In this document: positions 1 to 9,850 of the stretch, in pieces
Position numbering within the stretch: the stretch's first letter is position 1
Layout of the letters: each line of letters opens with the position of its first letter
DNA from: Methylotenera versatilis 79
GTDB taxonomy: Bacteria; Pseudomonadota; Gammaproteobacteria; Burkholderiales; Methylophilaceae
NCBI RefSeq assembly: GCF_000384375.1
Contig: NZ_ARVX01000001.1
Location: 2,294,001 to 2,358,000, forward strand
DNA length: 64,000 nt
Reading direction: 5' to 3'
The notes under the pieces: generated by a model
Database searches by the model: none
What the model was told of the DNA's origin: nothing
What the model saw: only the letters and a program-made list of their open reading frames with translations
Program-made: the position numbers and the translations under genes

Positions 1-684
1 TAATTGAACCGCATGTTTTCTGGCGCTATGTGATGCAGACGGCATAACAACAATAGCGTGCTTTGCCCCTAAAGAATCGGCATAATGTGCTAATCGATTC
101 AGTCCGCCCAGCACTTTTACACCTTGCAATTGGCGGCCATGCATCGCGCTATTATCATCCAACAATCCAACTACGCGCCATTCTGTACTTCTGGCTAAAT
201 CTTTTACCAACGCAATTGCCGCTTCGCCTGCACCTAGCAGCAATACTGGCTCACCTCGCATATGCGTGTGCCCATACAACGCATAATCTTTCCAAGCTCT
301 GTATACAAAGCGACTACCGCCAACCATTAAAATCAATAGAATTGGGTCAAGAATCAGAACGGATCTCGGTACGAAATTACTCGGTTTAAACATAAACAGC
401 AATGTCACCACCAGCAATGCAGCAGCTAAAACCGCTTTTAGAACACGTTGTAAATCCGGCAAACTGGCAAAGCGCCATACGCCTTTGTAAAGGCCAAACT
501 GTACAAAGAAAACCACTTGTAGCGGCACGGCCCACAACATCACCTGCGTAAGCGAAAGTATAAACTCTGGTGGAATATTGAAGTTAAACCGAAGCAGATA
601 AGCCAGTATCCACGCAAAGCTGACCGCAAGTAAATCGTGGATAAATGCTGACGCTATTCGCCAATTAAATAATCTTTTAACCAT
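1..684 (-). CDS. WbpM/CapD-like nucleotide-sugar 4,6-dehydratase, N-terminal part (partial)
   Basis: This reading frame has no stop from the ATG at 684 to the left edge, so only the first 228 residues are present. About four hydrophobic segments lie within residues 12-123, followed by a nucleotide-binding stretch with GAGEAA at 151-156. The GLYKGVWRFAS signature at 65-75 is typical of membrane-anchored WbpM/CapD/PglF proteins, which are UDP-GlcNAc-type 4,6-dehydratases of about 600-660 residues. The catalytic dehydratase domain would lie outside the window. It is the last gene of the leftward polysaccharide locus and follows WbpL-like and WbpV-like genes, an order known from O-antigen loci. 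The family is clear; the exact substrate is inferred. Confidence 0.9.
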   Translation of the reverse strand, partial: MVKRLFNWRIASAFIHDLLAVSFAWILAYLLRFNFNIPPEFILSLTQVMLWAVPLQVVFFVQFGLYKGVWRFASLPDLQRVLKAVLAAALLVVTLLFMFKPSNFVPRSVLILDPILLILMVGGSRFVYRAWKDYALYGHTHMRGEPVLLLGAGEAAIALVKDLARSTEWRVVGLLDDNSAMHGRQLQGVKVLGGLNRLAHYADSLGAKHAIVVMPSASHSARKHAVQL

Positions 685-765
685 GTTTTAATTTATTCGT
701 ATTTTAGTTTGGTAAAAATAGCTTAGTAATAAGTACATTTTACCTAATTATTCACTTTTTTAGGC

Positions 766-1755
766 TTAAGCGCTTTTTTGAGTTTGCACCCAACATTTAT
801 CAATCCATCGCATGATGATTAAATAAGCAATTACCCAAAAAAACAGTGCTAATAAGATGTAAATAATAGACTGCTTCAGCAATAGAATAGCCGTAACGGC
901 AATACTTAACATTAAAAAATACTCAACTATTGCCGTTTTCTTGTGCCCCAAACCCATTTGCACCAAGCGCTGATAATAATGGCTACGATGCGCCTGCCAA
1001 ATCTTCTCACCAGCCATCTGCCGTTTAATCAGCGTTACCGTCGCATCCATTATAAATGGAGAAAATACCAATATTGGAAACCATACAGGCCACAAAGCAT
1101 TAAAATAACCATACACGCCAATGGATCCAGCAAGGAATCCTAACGGTATGGAGCCAGAGTCGCCCATAAATATCTTTGCAGGATGAAAATTAAAAAGCAG
1201 AAACGCAAAACAGGCGGCAACAATGACACCGTTCATTAAAGCCAGATGCATATCGCCCATCAAATATGCAGCAATCGCATAAGTGGCAAAGCCAAATAAA
1301 CCCATTCCACCAGCTAAGCCATCAGAGCCATCCATAAAATTAAATAAATTGGTCATCCATGTGATGAGCAATGTCAGCAATATGATTAACCACAATGCCT
1401 GATGTGGCAAAATCACCAACAAAAACACAGCACTTGCTGTGAGCTGAATCAGTAATCGCCATTTAACCGATAGTTGATAAATATCATCCGTTAATGAAGT
1501 TAACATCAAAATGAAAGGAAATAATACCCAATACCAATTAGTCGCGCTTACTGACCAGGCACTCGCTAACCACGAAATCAATATACCGGCCATAATCGCC
1601 AGCCCACCAATACGTGGCGTTAACTTGGTATGTAACGAACGTTGATTGGGTTCATCTAATGCAATATTGGCGATGCGTGTTTTTAATATTAAAATCACCG
1701 CAAAAAAAGTGATTAAAAATGATAGAAACAAATATTGCATATTAAGAACGTTCAT
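766..1755 (-). CDS. WbpL/WecA-family undecaprenyl-phosphate sugar-1-phosphate transferase
   Basis: This polytopic protein of 329 residues belongs to the MraY/WecA family (glycosyltransferase family 4). Members transfer a HexNAc-1-phosphate from a UDP-sugar to undecaprenyl phosphate at the cytoplasmic membrane, which starts repeat-unit synthesis. Visible family motifs are the Asp pair at 90-91 (TDDIYQLS), NFMDGSDG at 139-146, a GDSGS motif and a late HRSHYYQRL loop. About ten membrane segments are evident. Its start overlaps the end of the upstream epimerase gene by 14 bases, so the two are probably co-translated; an ATG at 1740 is an alternative start. The WbpV-like and WbpM-like neighbours suggest a FucNAc or QuiNAc type primer sugar (inference). 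Confidence 0.9.
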   Translation of the reverse strand: MNVLNMQYLFLSFLITFFAVILILKTRIANIALDEPNQRSLHTKLTPRIGGLAIMAGILISWLASAWSVSATNWYWVLFPFILMLTSLTDDIYQLSVKWRLLIQLTASAVFLLVILPHQALWLIILLTLLITWMTNLFNFMDGSDGLAGGMGLFGFATYAIAAYLMGDMHLALMNGVIVAACFAFLLFNFHPAKIFMGDSGSIPLGFLAGSIGVYGYFNALWPVWFPILVFSPFIMDATVTLIKRQMAGEKIWQAHRSHYYQRLVQMGLGHKKTAIVEYFLMLSIAVTAILLLKQSIIYILLALFFWVIAYLIIMRWIDKCWVQTQKSA

Positions 1756-2701
1756 TTTTTAGTGATTGACGATACCAATTAGCCGTCACTTTCAAACCTT
1801 CTGCCATTGTAAAAGGTGGCTTCCAGCCAAGCTCTTGACGAATTTTTGAACTATCAATGGCCAAAGACTGCGTTAGTCTATCAACGCTGGCAGCTTTACC
1901 AACCAACTTTGCAAAAAAACGCATGATGGATATTGGGAAACGGAAAAGATAACTTGGTTTATTTAATGCAACAGCTATTTTCTTGATTAATTGCGGCATT
2001 GAGACATCCTCCCCATCACTCACCAAATATGTCTGCCCTGCGGCTTTTGAATGAGTAGCGCAAGTAATAATCGCATCTACAAAATTACTCACATAAATAA
2101 AGCTGCGTTTATTATTAATATTCGCCAATGGTAAAGGTAGCTTTCTATTGAGCAACTTCAACAACGCTGCGAAATTCGCTTTAACCCCTGTCCCATAAAT
2201 TAATGGTGGCCGCAAAATTACTACTTGCATCCCCGTTTTTTTTTCTATTTGTCTCAATGCTTTTTCAGCTTCATATTTTGAAACGGCATATGGATCTTGC
2301 GGGTTTGGCAAATCATTTTCAGTAAATGGCTGCATTTCAGTAAGCTCGCCATTCACCTTAATAGAGCTTACAAATACAAATCTTTTAACACCAGCCTTTA
2401 CAGCCGCTTTAGCCAAATTAACAGTGCCATGCAAATTAACGGCTAAGAAAGCTTCTAAAGGATTGATTGCGTTATCCTGCATCACATGCACGCGAGCAGC
2501 TAAATGGATTACAACATCACAACCTGACAATGCACTCTGCCAAGCATCTTTTGCAGCAAAATCAGGAATAAAAAAGCTGTTCATATTTGAATCAGTTTGT
2601 TGACGTGTTACTTGCAACACTTGAATATTCTGATCTTTTAAAGTTGGAATGAGTGATTGTCCAATAAATCCCGATGCACCAGTTACTAAAATTTTCATCA
2701 T
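1742..2701 (-). CDS. WbpV-like NAD-dependent epimerase/reductase (extended SDR)
   Basis: This is an extended short-chain dehydrogenase with an N-terminal NAD-binding GASGFIG motif right after the start and a catalytic Tyr-x3-Lys (YAVSK, near residues 137-141), preceded by a Ser pair in SSIKVNG. In O-antigen loci such proteins reduce the 4-keto intermediate made by the WbpM dehydratase. The open frame extends upstream to a TTG, but the two adjacent ATG codons at 2701 and 2698 immediately precede the Rossmann strand MKILVTG and are preferred. That start also clears the upstream glycosyltransferase stop. Substrate assignment rests on the WbpL-like and WbpM-like neighbours. Confidence 0.87.
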   Translation of the reverse strand: MMKILVTGASGFIGQSLIPTLKDQNIQVLQVTRQQTDSNMNSFFIPDFAAKDAWQSALSGCDVVIHLAARVHVMQDNAINPLEAFLAVNLHGTVNLAKAAVKAGVKRFVFVSSIKVNGELTEMQPFTENDLPNPQDPYAVSKYEAEKALRQIEKKTGMQVVILRPPLIYGTGVKANFAALLKLLNRKLPLPLANINNKRSFIYVSNFVDAIITCATHSKAAGQTYLVSDGEDVSMPQLIKKIAVALNKPSYLFRFPISIMRFFAKLVGKAASVDRLTQSLAIDSSKIRQELGWKPPFTMAEGLKVTANWYRQSLKNERS

Positions 2702-2708
2702 TAACAAA

Positions 2709-3626
2709 TCAAAATACAAAACTTGCAATTAAAACAAACAAAACAAACCGATCTAAAGCAAATCTTCTTGCTTGCGGCACATATAGGAGTAGTTTAATTT
2801 GGGAAATAAAGCTTTTTTGATTTAACAATTTATTTAGTTTTTTTAAACCTGCGTTGTCTGAAATTAATGCCACCACTGCCGCAACTTTAATCACTTCTGC
2901 ACGATACCAACCTTGCTTGAGTTTTTTCAGTCTGGCAAGTTTTGCCTTTAATCCAATATTAGCACCCACAACATTATTGGAGTGTTGTCGATATAACATT
3001 GAAGGCGTGGAATCAATTATCCACTTATGTCCATGCGCCCTACATATCGCGTAGGTGAGCCAATCGTGTAATATAACCTGCCGTGCAGGGCTTTGCGCGT
3101 CCATCAATTGTTCGCGCACTTTGTTAATTAACCAAGGTGTCATTAAAAACGTACATCCTGGTCCTGCTGACTCAAACAAAAAATCCCATTTTTTTTGAGG
3201 TTGCGATTTAATAATTTCTTTATTTTCACCATTTGACCAAAAAGCCATTACATTTGAAGAAACCCCGTCCGCTTGATTATATTTCGCCAATTGAATATGA
3301 TTTATTAGCTTATCTTGTCCCCAAATATCATCTTGGTCAGCAAAAGCGATGTAATCATAGCCATCAATTTTTGCATCCAAAATCAATCTATAAAAATTTT
3401 TCCCTGCTGACCCCAATATTGTAACTGATGGTAATACTTCAAATCTTTCGTCACTTAATTTACTCAAAACATTGGGGGTGTCATCGCTAGATTGGTCATC
3501 AGAAATAACGATGTGAACAGCAACTTTTTGTTGATTTAAAATACTATCAAGCTGTGCTGGCAAATAATTGGCACCATTAAAAGTTGCCAAAAGTACCAAT
3601 ACTTTAGGGTGCGGGTATTGATCCAT
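2709..3626 (-). CDS. Glycosyltransferase family 2
   Basis: This GT-A fold family 2 glycosyltransferase has about 305 residues. The N-terminal LVLLATFNGANYL nucleotide-binding strand, ISDDQSSDDT and FADQDDIW (the metal-binding Asp cluster) are visible. The longest frame begins at a TTG at 3629, but the next codon is ATG (MDQYPHPKV), so 3626 is used. The C-terminus carries a basic stretch and a short hydrophobic tail near the end. The FADQDDIW form resembles rhamnosyltransferase-type enzymes of O-antigen loci, but donor and acceptor cannot be read from sequence. It sits between another glycosyltransferase and the WbpV-like gene. Confidence 0.88.
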   Translation of the reverse strand: MDQYPHPKVLVLLATFNGANYLPAQLDSILNQQKVAVHIVISDDQSSDDTPNVLSKLSDERFEVLPSVTILGSAGKNFYRLILDAKIDGYDYIAFADQDDIWGQDKLINHIQLAKYNQADGVSSNVMAFWSNGENKEIIKSQPQKKWDFLFESAGPGCTFLMTPWLINKVREQLMDAQSPARQVILHDWLTYAICRAHGHKWIIDSTPSMLYRQHSNNVVGANIGLKAKLARLKKLKQGWYRAEVIKVAAVVALISDNAGLKKLNKLLNQKSFISQIKLLLYVPQARRFALDRFVLFVLIASFVF

Positions 3627-3630
3627 CAAA

Positions 3631-4668
3631 TTAAAATAACTTTGATTTTGCGTTAAGTGTTACCTCACGAAAAGCTACCCAAAGCCTACCGAATTCGCCA
3701 TTACTAACGCGCCCTAGTGCTAATAATGCATATCCCCAAAAACATGCAATCCACTTGGGAAACTTTAATATAGGCATACAACATATCCAAAATAATATTT
3801 CATGCTTATATAACTGGTGCAAAGCAATAAAAGAAGCCTCAGTACCGACTTTTTTTTGCGTTTTTCTTAAATTAATAAGATGGATTGGTAAAAAATACCA
3901 TAATAATTTTCTGTTAATACGATTAATAGTTGCTTTATCAAGCCCTTTAAGCATAAGGTATTGCAATGCATTATTGAATTCAATGGTAAAAATATTGATT
4001 ACGTTGTAATCTCTACTCTCAATGCGTTTAGCAGCTACCAAGTATTCATTCACGTACAAAGTATTAGAGTTTCTACTAATCGCTTCATAAAATAAGTAGG
4101 TCTGTACTAATGCAGTTCCTACAAATTGATTAGCATCAATACCCATCATGCTATTTCGATTGATAACTAATGATGATATAAATGCGGCATTAGTAGCACA
4201 TTTTTCTACAAAAGCATTATTACTTTCAAATGCTAATGGCTTTACAACTGATTGCTTAGGTTTTTCTTTTTTAAAATTATTATTGTACCCATAAGCACTA
4301 ATAAAAACAGCACCGTAATTACCTGCTGAAAGTAAATCCGTTAATTTGCGTAACGCACCTTCCAAAACAACATCATCATCACCTAAAATAAGCACATAAC
4401 GCCCTTTTGCAAAGTTAAAGCATTGAGCAATGTTTCTATCAGATCCTATGTTTTCGGCATTGCGCACATAGTTCAGAGATAAGCCGCTATCAAGATATGT
4501 CTGCACTACCTCGGCGGTATTATCAGGTGATGCATTATCATAAACAGTGACATCAACATTATTGCCGACTGCTATAACTTGAGGCAGTAATTCATCTAGA
4601 CATAACTTAAGCCAATTGGCGCGGTTATAAGTAGGTATAGCAATGGAAAGAATGATTTCATTCATCAT
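3631..4668 (-). CDS. Glycosyltransferase family 2
   Basis: A second family 2 glycosyltransferase, 345 residues. It begins with ILSIAIPTYNRANWL and shows VYDNASPDNT and the metal-binding LILGDDD motif typical of GT-A enzymes. The C-terminal third has hydrophobic segments (for example FWICCMPILKF), suggesting membrane association. Two ATG codons at 4668 and 4665 both suit. It lies 11 bases after the flippase gene and 4 bases before the next glycosyltransferase, so all are likely in one transcript. Its sugar specificity is unknown. Confidence 0.88.
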   Translation of the reverse strand: MMNEIILSIAIPTYNRANWLKLCLDELLPQVIAVGNNVDVTVYDNASPDNTAEVVQTYLDSGLSLNYVRNAENIGSDRNIAQCFNFAKGRYVLILGDDDVVLEGALRKLTDLLSAGNYGAVFISAYGYNNNFKKEKPKQSVVKPLAFESNNAFVEKCATNAAFISSLVINRNSMMGIDANQFVGTALVQTYLFYEAISRNSNTLYVNEYLVAAKRIESRDYNVINIFTIEFNNALQYLMLKGLDKATINRINRKLLWYFLPIHLINLRKTQKKVGTEASFIALHQLYKHEILFWICCMPILKFPKWIACFWGYALLALGRVSNGEFGRLWVAFREVTLNAKSKLF

Positions 4669-4679
4669 TTAGACTTCAA

Positions 4680-6032
4680 TTAATTATGCCAAAGCTTACG
4701 CGAACGGTTCCATAGCCATAATGCGCTTGGCAATCCATACACCAAATTAATCAGCATTAAAGATATCACCATTCCCGTACTTGCATATAAGCGGCCAAAA
4801 AACCACATTGATAAAGCAGTTAACACTGCACCAATTAATGACAAAACCATAAATGGCTCACGTTTATGCATGCGAAGATAATGAGCTAAAGCACCAATAG
4901 CGTGTGATAAAAAAAATGCAACGAATAAATAAATCATATCGACTAGTGGTAATAAGCGATGGATTAGCGGGTGGGCTGAAAATACATATAACAAAACACT
5001 CAATACAATCACTCCTATTAAGCTTACCATAGTTGACTGCCAAAACACTCTGGCATACAGTGCATCTAAAGCAGGCCAATTTTTGTTTGATACTAACTTC
5101 ACCATTGCTGGAGAATTTGCTTGCAGCCAGATGAGTGGAATGATGGTTATAACGTTTGCTACGACCAAACTCATGCCCATTTGCCCAGCAATTGCAGGGC
5201 CATGAAAGTAAAATAAAATAGGTGTAAAAAGCTGAAATATAAAGTAGCCTGATACCCAGCTAACGGCTATACGCCATTGCATTGGCCAAACTTCTTTTCC
5301 CCAAGAAAAAGCAGACTTATTATGACTGCTCTTCTTAAACACAGCTTCGACCAATAAAATACGATAGTTGCGTACCATCCAAGTTAAACTAAATAGCACG
5401 TTAACTAGGAATGTAACTGCCGCTGCATACAGACCTAATCCACCATATATTGCAGCCCACGTCAGTAAACTTGCAAAAAAACCTTGAACAAGTCGTAGTC
5501 GATTAATTTGTGCAACTTGTCCACTGCCTTCAATCGCAGCCAAAATGGGAATAATTGGCAAATACATTGCGGCCGCAAACACCAAGAGTATCCAAGGTAA
5601 ATGCCAAGAAACTTGTAAACTAACAACCTCGTGTTTACCAAAAAAATATAACCCAAATGGCAATACAAACAACAATATTAATATGGCTACGGCAAGATAC
5701 CATCTGACAGCATGTTTTATAATCGCATGCATGCGGTCTTTTGCGTGTTTAGCGCCCAAAATATCACCGGACTTTCCCCAGGAAAGTAGTGTAAATTCAT
5801 GGCTAGCAAATTGATTAATAACGAATGCCAAGCCCAATTCAAATAAAACTTGCAAAGCAAGCACACTGCTAAACGTATAAAAAAAACCCTGCTCTGCCAC
5901 ATTAAAATAACTAGCAACTAATAGCAAAGTAACTGGGCCAGCAACAATTTGCCAACTTCTCGCTAATAAAGAAAATCCTACCGCTTGGTTAATGCCTACC
6001 AAACGAGTAATCTGATTCATTATTTTATACAT
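4680..6032 (-). CDS. Wzx-like polysaccharide repeat-unit flippase (MATE/MVF-type membrane protein)
   Basis: A 450-residue protein with about twelve to fourteen hydrophobic segments spread over its whole length and short basic loops, the shape of the Wzx/RfbX oligosaccharide flippase family. Flippases move the undecaprenyl-diphosphate-linked repeat unit from the cytoplasmic to the periplasmic face. The start MYKIMNQITR is an ATG at 6032, with another ATG at 6020. It is placed between family 2 glycosyltransferases. Wzx proteins diverge strongly, so this call rests on size, topology and locus. It implies Wzx/Wzy-dependent export; no ABC transporter of the Wzm/Wzt type is present in the window. 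Confidence 0.8.
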   Translation of the reverse strand: MYKIMNQITRLVGINQAVGFSLLARSWQIVAGPVTLLLVASYFNVAEQGFFYTFSSVLALQVLFELGLAFVINQFASHEFTLLSWGKSGDILGAKHAKDRMHAIIKHAVRWYLAVAILILLFVLPFGLYFFGKHEVVSLQVSWHLPWILLVFAAAMYLPIIPILAAIEGSGQVAQINRLRLVQGFFASLLTWAAIYGGLGLYAAAVTFLVNVLFSLTWMVRNYRILLVEAVFKKSSHNKSAFSWGKEVWPMQWRIAVSWVSGYFIFQLFTPILFYFHGPAIAGQMGMSLVVANVITIIPLIWLQANSPAMVKLVSNKNWPALDALYARVFWQSTMVSLIGVIVLSVLLYVFSAHPLIHRLLPLVDMIYLFVAFFLSHAIGALAHYLRMHKREPFMVLSLIGAVLTALSMWFFGRLYASTGMVISLMLINLVYGLPSALWLWNRSRKLWHN

Positions 6033-6055
6033 CGATACTACAATTGCTCAATAAA

Positions 6056-7075
6056 CTAAATTCTGGATTTATCAACACGCAAACCTTTATCAGTACGTCC
6101 GGAAACACGAAAAGCGAATTTCCTCGCCCATTTCGCAATGAACGTTGGCATCATTAAATAGCAACTCGTGATAATTAATAATCGACAACGCCACCCTTTT
6201 CCATAAGCCAACATATTAAGTAAATATGGCATTTGATTCACTTCTAAGGCCTTAAAATTAAGAACCACTATTAAAAGCCATAAAAATTCATTTCTTATTT
6301 TTGATCCATCACGCGTTATATAAACAAATATGTCATTTATAAAGCATTCTCGCAGATCTTTATCTTTAATAAATCGGCTTGTCCTAAACCATCCGTTATA
6401 CCATTCCAAATCACCCGCAAAATATCCTGGTACCGTACTAGGTGTATGCAACACGATGTCTTTGCTTAATGAGTAAACCTGAAGTGGCTGGCTGGTCAGC
6501 ACCCGTAAAATTGAAATCAGCTGAGGATAAGAATCTCCAATTGCCATGTAGGCATAAGGCAAGCTTTTTGTAATGATTGACCGCCGAACAATCGTTGCAG
6601 AAATCATACTCACACTTGCAAAAAAAAGCTGATCATTTTTTACTAACTGAATTGCTTCTGTATACTTACCGCGGCTTTTTGGCGACACAAGCCAACCCAA
6701 TCTAATAATATCAGCTTGCGCTTTTTGTAAAACAGCTTTTAATTCATTTATATTTTCTAAAAACCATTCATCATCGTCACCAATTATCCATGAGTATTCT
6801 GAAGATGTTAATTCAACAGCCCTCATAATATTGGCGTTACCGCCAATATTATAATGATTTCGATGGTAGGTTAAATTGGGCCAACTATCCTTGACCATCG
6901 AAACAACTTCTCTAGTATTGTCTGTGGAGGCATTATCAAGAATGTGTAACTTAATATCTGTAAGCCCTGCTTTAATAAAAGCATTAAGGGTGTCTTCCAA
7001 GTTTTCTGAGCGGTTGTATGTGACTAATACAGGCTCAAGCTTTTTATTATCCCAAAAAATTTCTGACTGCATCAT
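6056..7075 (-). CDS. Glycosyltransferase family 2
   Basis: This 339-residue protein has GT-A motifs PVLVTYNRSENL near the N-terminus, ILDNASTDNT and WIIGDDDEW, the last supplying the metal-binding Asp residues. Two consecutive ATG codons (7075, 7072) are possible starts. Hydrophobic residues near 300-320 suggest a membrane-attached C-terminal end. It is 23 bases upstream of the flippase gene and follows the large membrane protein. It resembles the glycosyltransferase at 3631-4668 in its motif pattern, so the two may have arisen by duplication, but that would need an alignment. Donor sugar is unknown. Confidence 0.87.
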   Translation of the reverse strand: MMQSEIFWDNKKLEPVLVTYNRSENLEDTLNAFIKAGLTDIKLHILDNASTDNTREVVSMVKDSWPNLTYHRNHYNIGGNANIMRAVELTSSEYSWIIGDDDEWFLENINELKAVLQKAQADIIRLGWLVSPKSRGKYTEAIQLVKNDQLFFASVSMISATIVRRSIITKSLPYAYMAIGDSYPQLISILRVLTSQPLQVYSLSKDIVLHTPSTVPGYFAGDLEWYNGWFRTSRFIKDKDLRECFINDIFVYITRDGSKIRNEFLWLLIVVLNFKALEVNQMPYLLNMLAYGKGWRCRLLIITSCYLMMPTFIAKWARKFAFRVSGRTDKGLRVDKSRI

Positions 7076-7141
7076 CTACCTTGTTACGTACATAAAAACA
7101 AAATTACCATAAAAAATTGATACACTGATAATTTAAAAATA

Positions 7142-9661
7142 CTAATTTTGTTTACGACAATACACAGAAATCAATCTGCCAGTCTCACAAAGCTCATATT
7201 TCGTTTCCACAAGTGCATAAACCTCTTTCAAGCCTTGCATGACTTTGATACGCGCCTTTGCCTCTCCCAAAAGTGCTGGCAATTGAATTGTAGCTGGATC
7301 TAGCTCTACTGGCAGCTCACCATTTAAATTTTTATCTATATCAGTGTCTACATATACAAAATCAGGATTATTTTTAAATATGTGATTCGATGCAACCATA
7401 GCCTCTTTAGGGGAAACTATGTTTGTGAGCAACTCATTGTATGGCATAGCACTATACTTATTAGCTAAAATTGGTAGGATATGATCGTATTTAGAAATAA
7501 TGAAAATAGCGTTTTGATTGGTACTATATTTTTTTATAAGCTTCACACTTTCTTCAAAAAGCATTGGGTCCATTGTCGATTTAAGTTTCGCAGTATCAAA
7601 ACTCCATTCATACACCTTATGATGATTAAATGCTTTGTAAGATACATAATTTTTCCAGTAGAAATTAATTGAACCCAACGCATAGATTAAAATAATAGGT
7701 GAAATTAAGAGGACACTATACTTCCTACCGTTAGTTTCCTTAGCAGAGTCACACAGACCATGAAAAAGTATTGTTAGCCAAAAAATAAATACGGGTGCAA
7801 CGCCCAATATGTGATGTATTTGTGGATACCATATATAGTAGGTTAGACTTTGTACAAAATAAAAAGCCATTGCTACTGAAAGTACAGTCAGTGAATTATT
7901 TTGCTTGATGACTACATTAGCGTAAAGCAACATACTAACTAGTACTAAAAGTATGAAAATGCTTTTAGTATTTGCCTGCGGCGATCCCACACCTAAAAGC
8001 ATGTAAATTGCCGTAGGATTAGCGCCAGGAAATGGGTAGAGGTAGAAAAACAGTCCGATAATTGCCAACCCTACACCGAATACCAATAATAATGTTTGCA
8101 CTTTTTGATCTTTTATACCTTTAAATATTATAGCTCCCGCTAAAGACAAAGTAATAAACAGCCCAAAATCTTTACTCCACAATATAGAAAATAGCGAAAG
8201 CATTAATGCGCATATAAAATAGAGCCAGCTATTTTTCTTCAAGTATTGGTAGAAAAAATAAAAAATGATTGCATCAAAAAAATGACGGATTGGATTAAAA
8301 CCTGATGCTAGATGTATGAGATCCCGACCCAAAAAAACAAGCGCGGTAACAGTTAACAAGGTTGCAAAAAACAAGGTGTTAAATCGTTTAAATATTGCAA
8401 ATATACTTAATAAAAAAACTGCAAAATAAACTAGATAGTTGGCAAAAAACAATCTGAAATAGCTGTGATAATTTGATGATTCAAATTCTTTAAGCAATTT
8501 TGCTTGGAGTGTAGTACTTAACCAACCGTAAACCATTGTTTGGCTATAGGGAGTAGCACCTAGATTAAGCGCATTCATCACACCGAAATTATATCCATGG
8601 TGATATAAAAAAGAACCCGCTTTAGATTGGTTAACTAACTCAACTGCATTTATTCGTAAGAAATCCCGCTCTTCTGAATTATATAGACGACTTTGTATAC
8701 CCTCACTTAAATTCATGCTATTGATAAATAGCTTATCAATACTTTCTTTGTCCTTTTTGGATAACTCCAATGTAGCCAATAAAGTTTTTTCATTAATAGA
8801 AAAGGATGTTTTTGTTACAAAATTATTATCTTTATCACAAAAAAATTGATGTTCATTTTCATTATTTACTGAAATTAGCGCCTTAAGAACCAATTGGCAA
8901 CTCTCTATTCTCTGTACAGAGTAGACTGTGCTGGTTTCATTTAAGGCATGCGATTTACGCGGATCGCTTATTTGCAATCCTGCAATTTTATGTGCATTAA
9001 TATAATCTAAGTTATCTACTACTTTGCCCGATTTTAAAATGGTTCTTTCTGAAATATTTATATAGTCATTTTTTATCACCATCGGCTTTAAAACGAGTGG
9101 TAAAAAAATAAATGTATATTGAATCAACAAAATGACAAAAAAGACTTTAAAAATCCATCGAGGTATCGCAATTTTAGGAGCTGACATGCCTAAAACATAA
9201 AAAGGAAACCAACAAAACAAAAGTAGCCATAAAACAATGAATACTGAATACCGATTCAAGTTAATGGAAAGAATAACTACATTAATAAAGACTGTTCCAA
9301 TAAAGTAAAAAAGCGTTTTGCTTACTTTATGCTGTTGCAATATCGAATCAGCACTGGGCATTGATTTGCTTATAAGCAGATATGCACCATAATTAGTCAA
9401 CAAAGCAATAATGGACAATACATACTGCAATAGTGAGGTTAGCTTTAGCCCTACTCCTCCCGTTGGTTTTGCCCAAGAATAAAAGCTTGCAGATTCGTAA
9501 ATTGAAGGAGAAAGGATATTTGCTAAAGTTGATGCAATGAAAATTGAGACTGCTATTAGCCCTAGGCTGTTGATAGCAAAATGTGAAATCAGTAAATTTC
9601 GTGTTGAAATTCTCTCGAAAAATTTACCAAAAAAACCATTACGGATTAGGTCACTAATCAT
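7142..9661 (-). CDS. Large polytopic membrane protein of the polysaccharide locus, function unknown
   Basis: I do not recognise this 839-residue protein. It starts at an ATG and shows roughly six hydrophobic segments in the first 200 residues. A hydrophilic region follows at about 205-400 (containing a Cys-bearing stretch near residues 250-270), then eight or more membrane segments at about 405-670 and a hydrophilic C-terminal domain of about 170 residues. A locus with a Wzx-like flippase needs an O-antigen polymerase (Wzy) and a GtrAB-like pair usually serves a polytopic GT-C glycosyltransferase. This is the only obvious polytopic candidate for either role. Strong AT-rich codon use matches the adjacent glycosyltransferase genes. 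No Wzy or GT-C motif could be confirmed by eye. Confidence 0.75.
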   Translation of the reverse strand: MISDLIRNGFFGKFFERISTRNLLISHFAINSLGLIAVSIFIASTLANILSPSIYESASFYSWAKPTGGVGLKLTSLLQYVLSIIALLTNYGAYLLISKSMPSADSILQQHKVSKTLFYFIGTVFINVVILSINLNRYSVFIVLWLLLFCWFPFYVLGMSAPKIAIPRWIFKVFFVILLIQYTFIFLPLVLKPMVIKNDYINISERTILKSGKVVDNLDYINAHKIAGLQISDPRKSHALNETSTVYSVQRIESCQLVLKALISVNNENEHQFFCDKDNNFVTKTSFSINEKTLLATLELSKKDKESIDKLFINSMNLSEGIQSRLYNSEERDFLRINAVELVNQSKAGSFLYHHGYNFGVMNALNLGATPYSQTMVYGWLSTTLQAKLLKEFESSNYHSYFRLFFANYLVYFAVFLLSIFAIFKRFNTLFFATLLTVTALVFLGRDLIHLASGFNPIRHFFDAIIFYFFYQYLKKNSWLYFICALMLSLFSILWSKDFGLFITLSLAGAIIFKGIKDQKVQTLLLVFGVGLAIIGLFFYLYPFPGANPTAIYMLLGVGSPQANTKSIFILLVLVSMLLYANVVIKQNNSLTVLSVAMAFYFVQSLTYYIWYPQIHHILGVAPVFIFWLTILFHGLCDSAKETNGRKYSVLLISPIILIYALGSINFYWKNYVSYKAFNHHKVYEWSFDTAKLKSTMDPMLFEESVKLIKKYSTNQNAIFIISKYDHILPILANKYSAMPYNELLTNIVSPKEAMVASNHIFKNNPDFVYVDTDIDKNLNGELPVELDPATIQLPALLGEAKARIKVMQGLKEVYALVETKYELCETGRLISVYCRKQN

Positions 9662-9850
9662 CAGAAAGCCTTTACTAAATGCTAAGCATCCATAGTTTAT
9701 AAATATCTAGCAATCTATTTTAGATTAAGTCTAAAACTTCAGATTGTATTAGTTACCATTATTTAACTCATTAAACCTATAAAATTACTTACTAAACTTA
9801 CTAGCATGTTATTGAAAAATGCGAATAACCTAATTTATTTTTAGTAAAAT

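Noticed and set aside
63-389. 108-codon plus-strand frame at the left edge
   Set aside because: It lies opposite the WbpM-like gene, which has clear family features and no stop to the window edge.
9662-9850. A small gene or RNA in the 189-base gap between the methyltransferase and the large membrane protein
   Set aside because: The gap is AT-rich with no convincing frame, ribosome site or stable hairpin.
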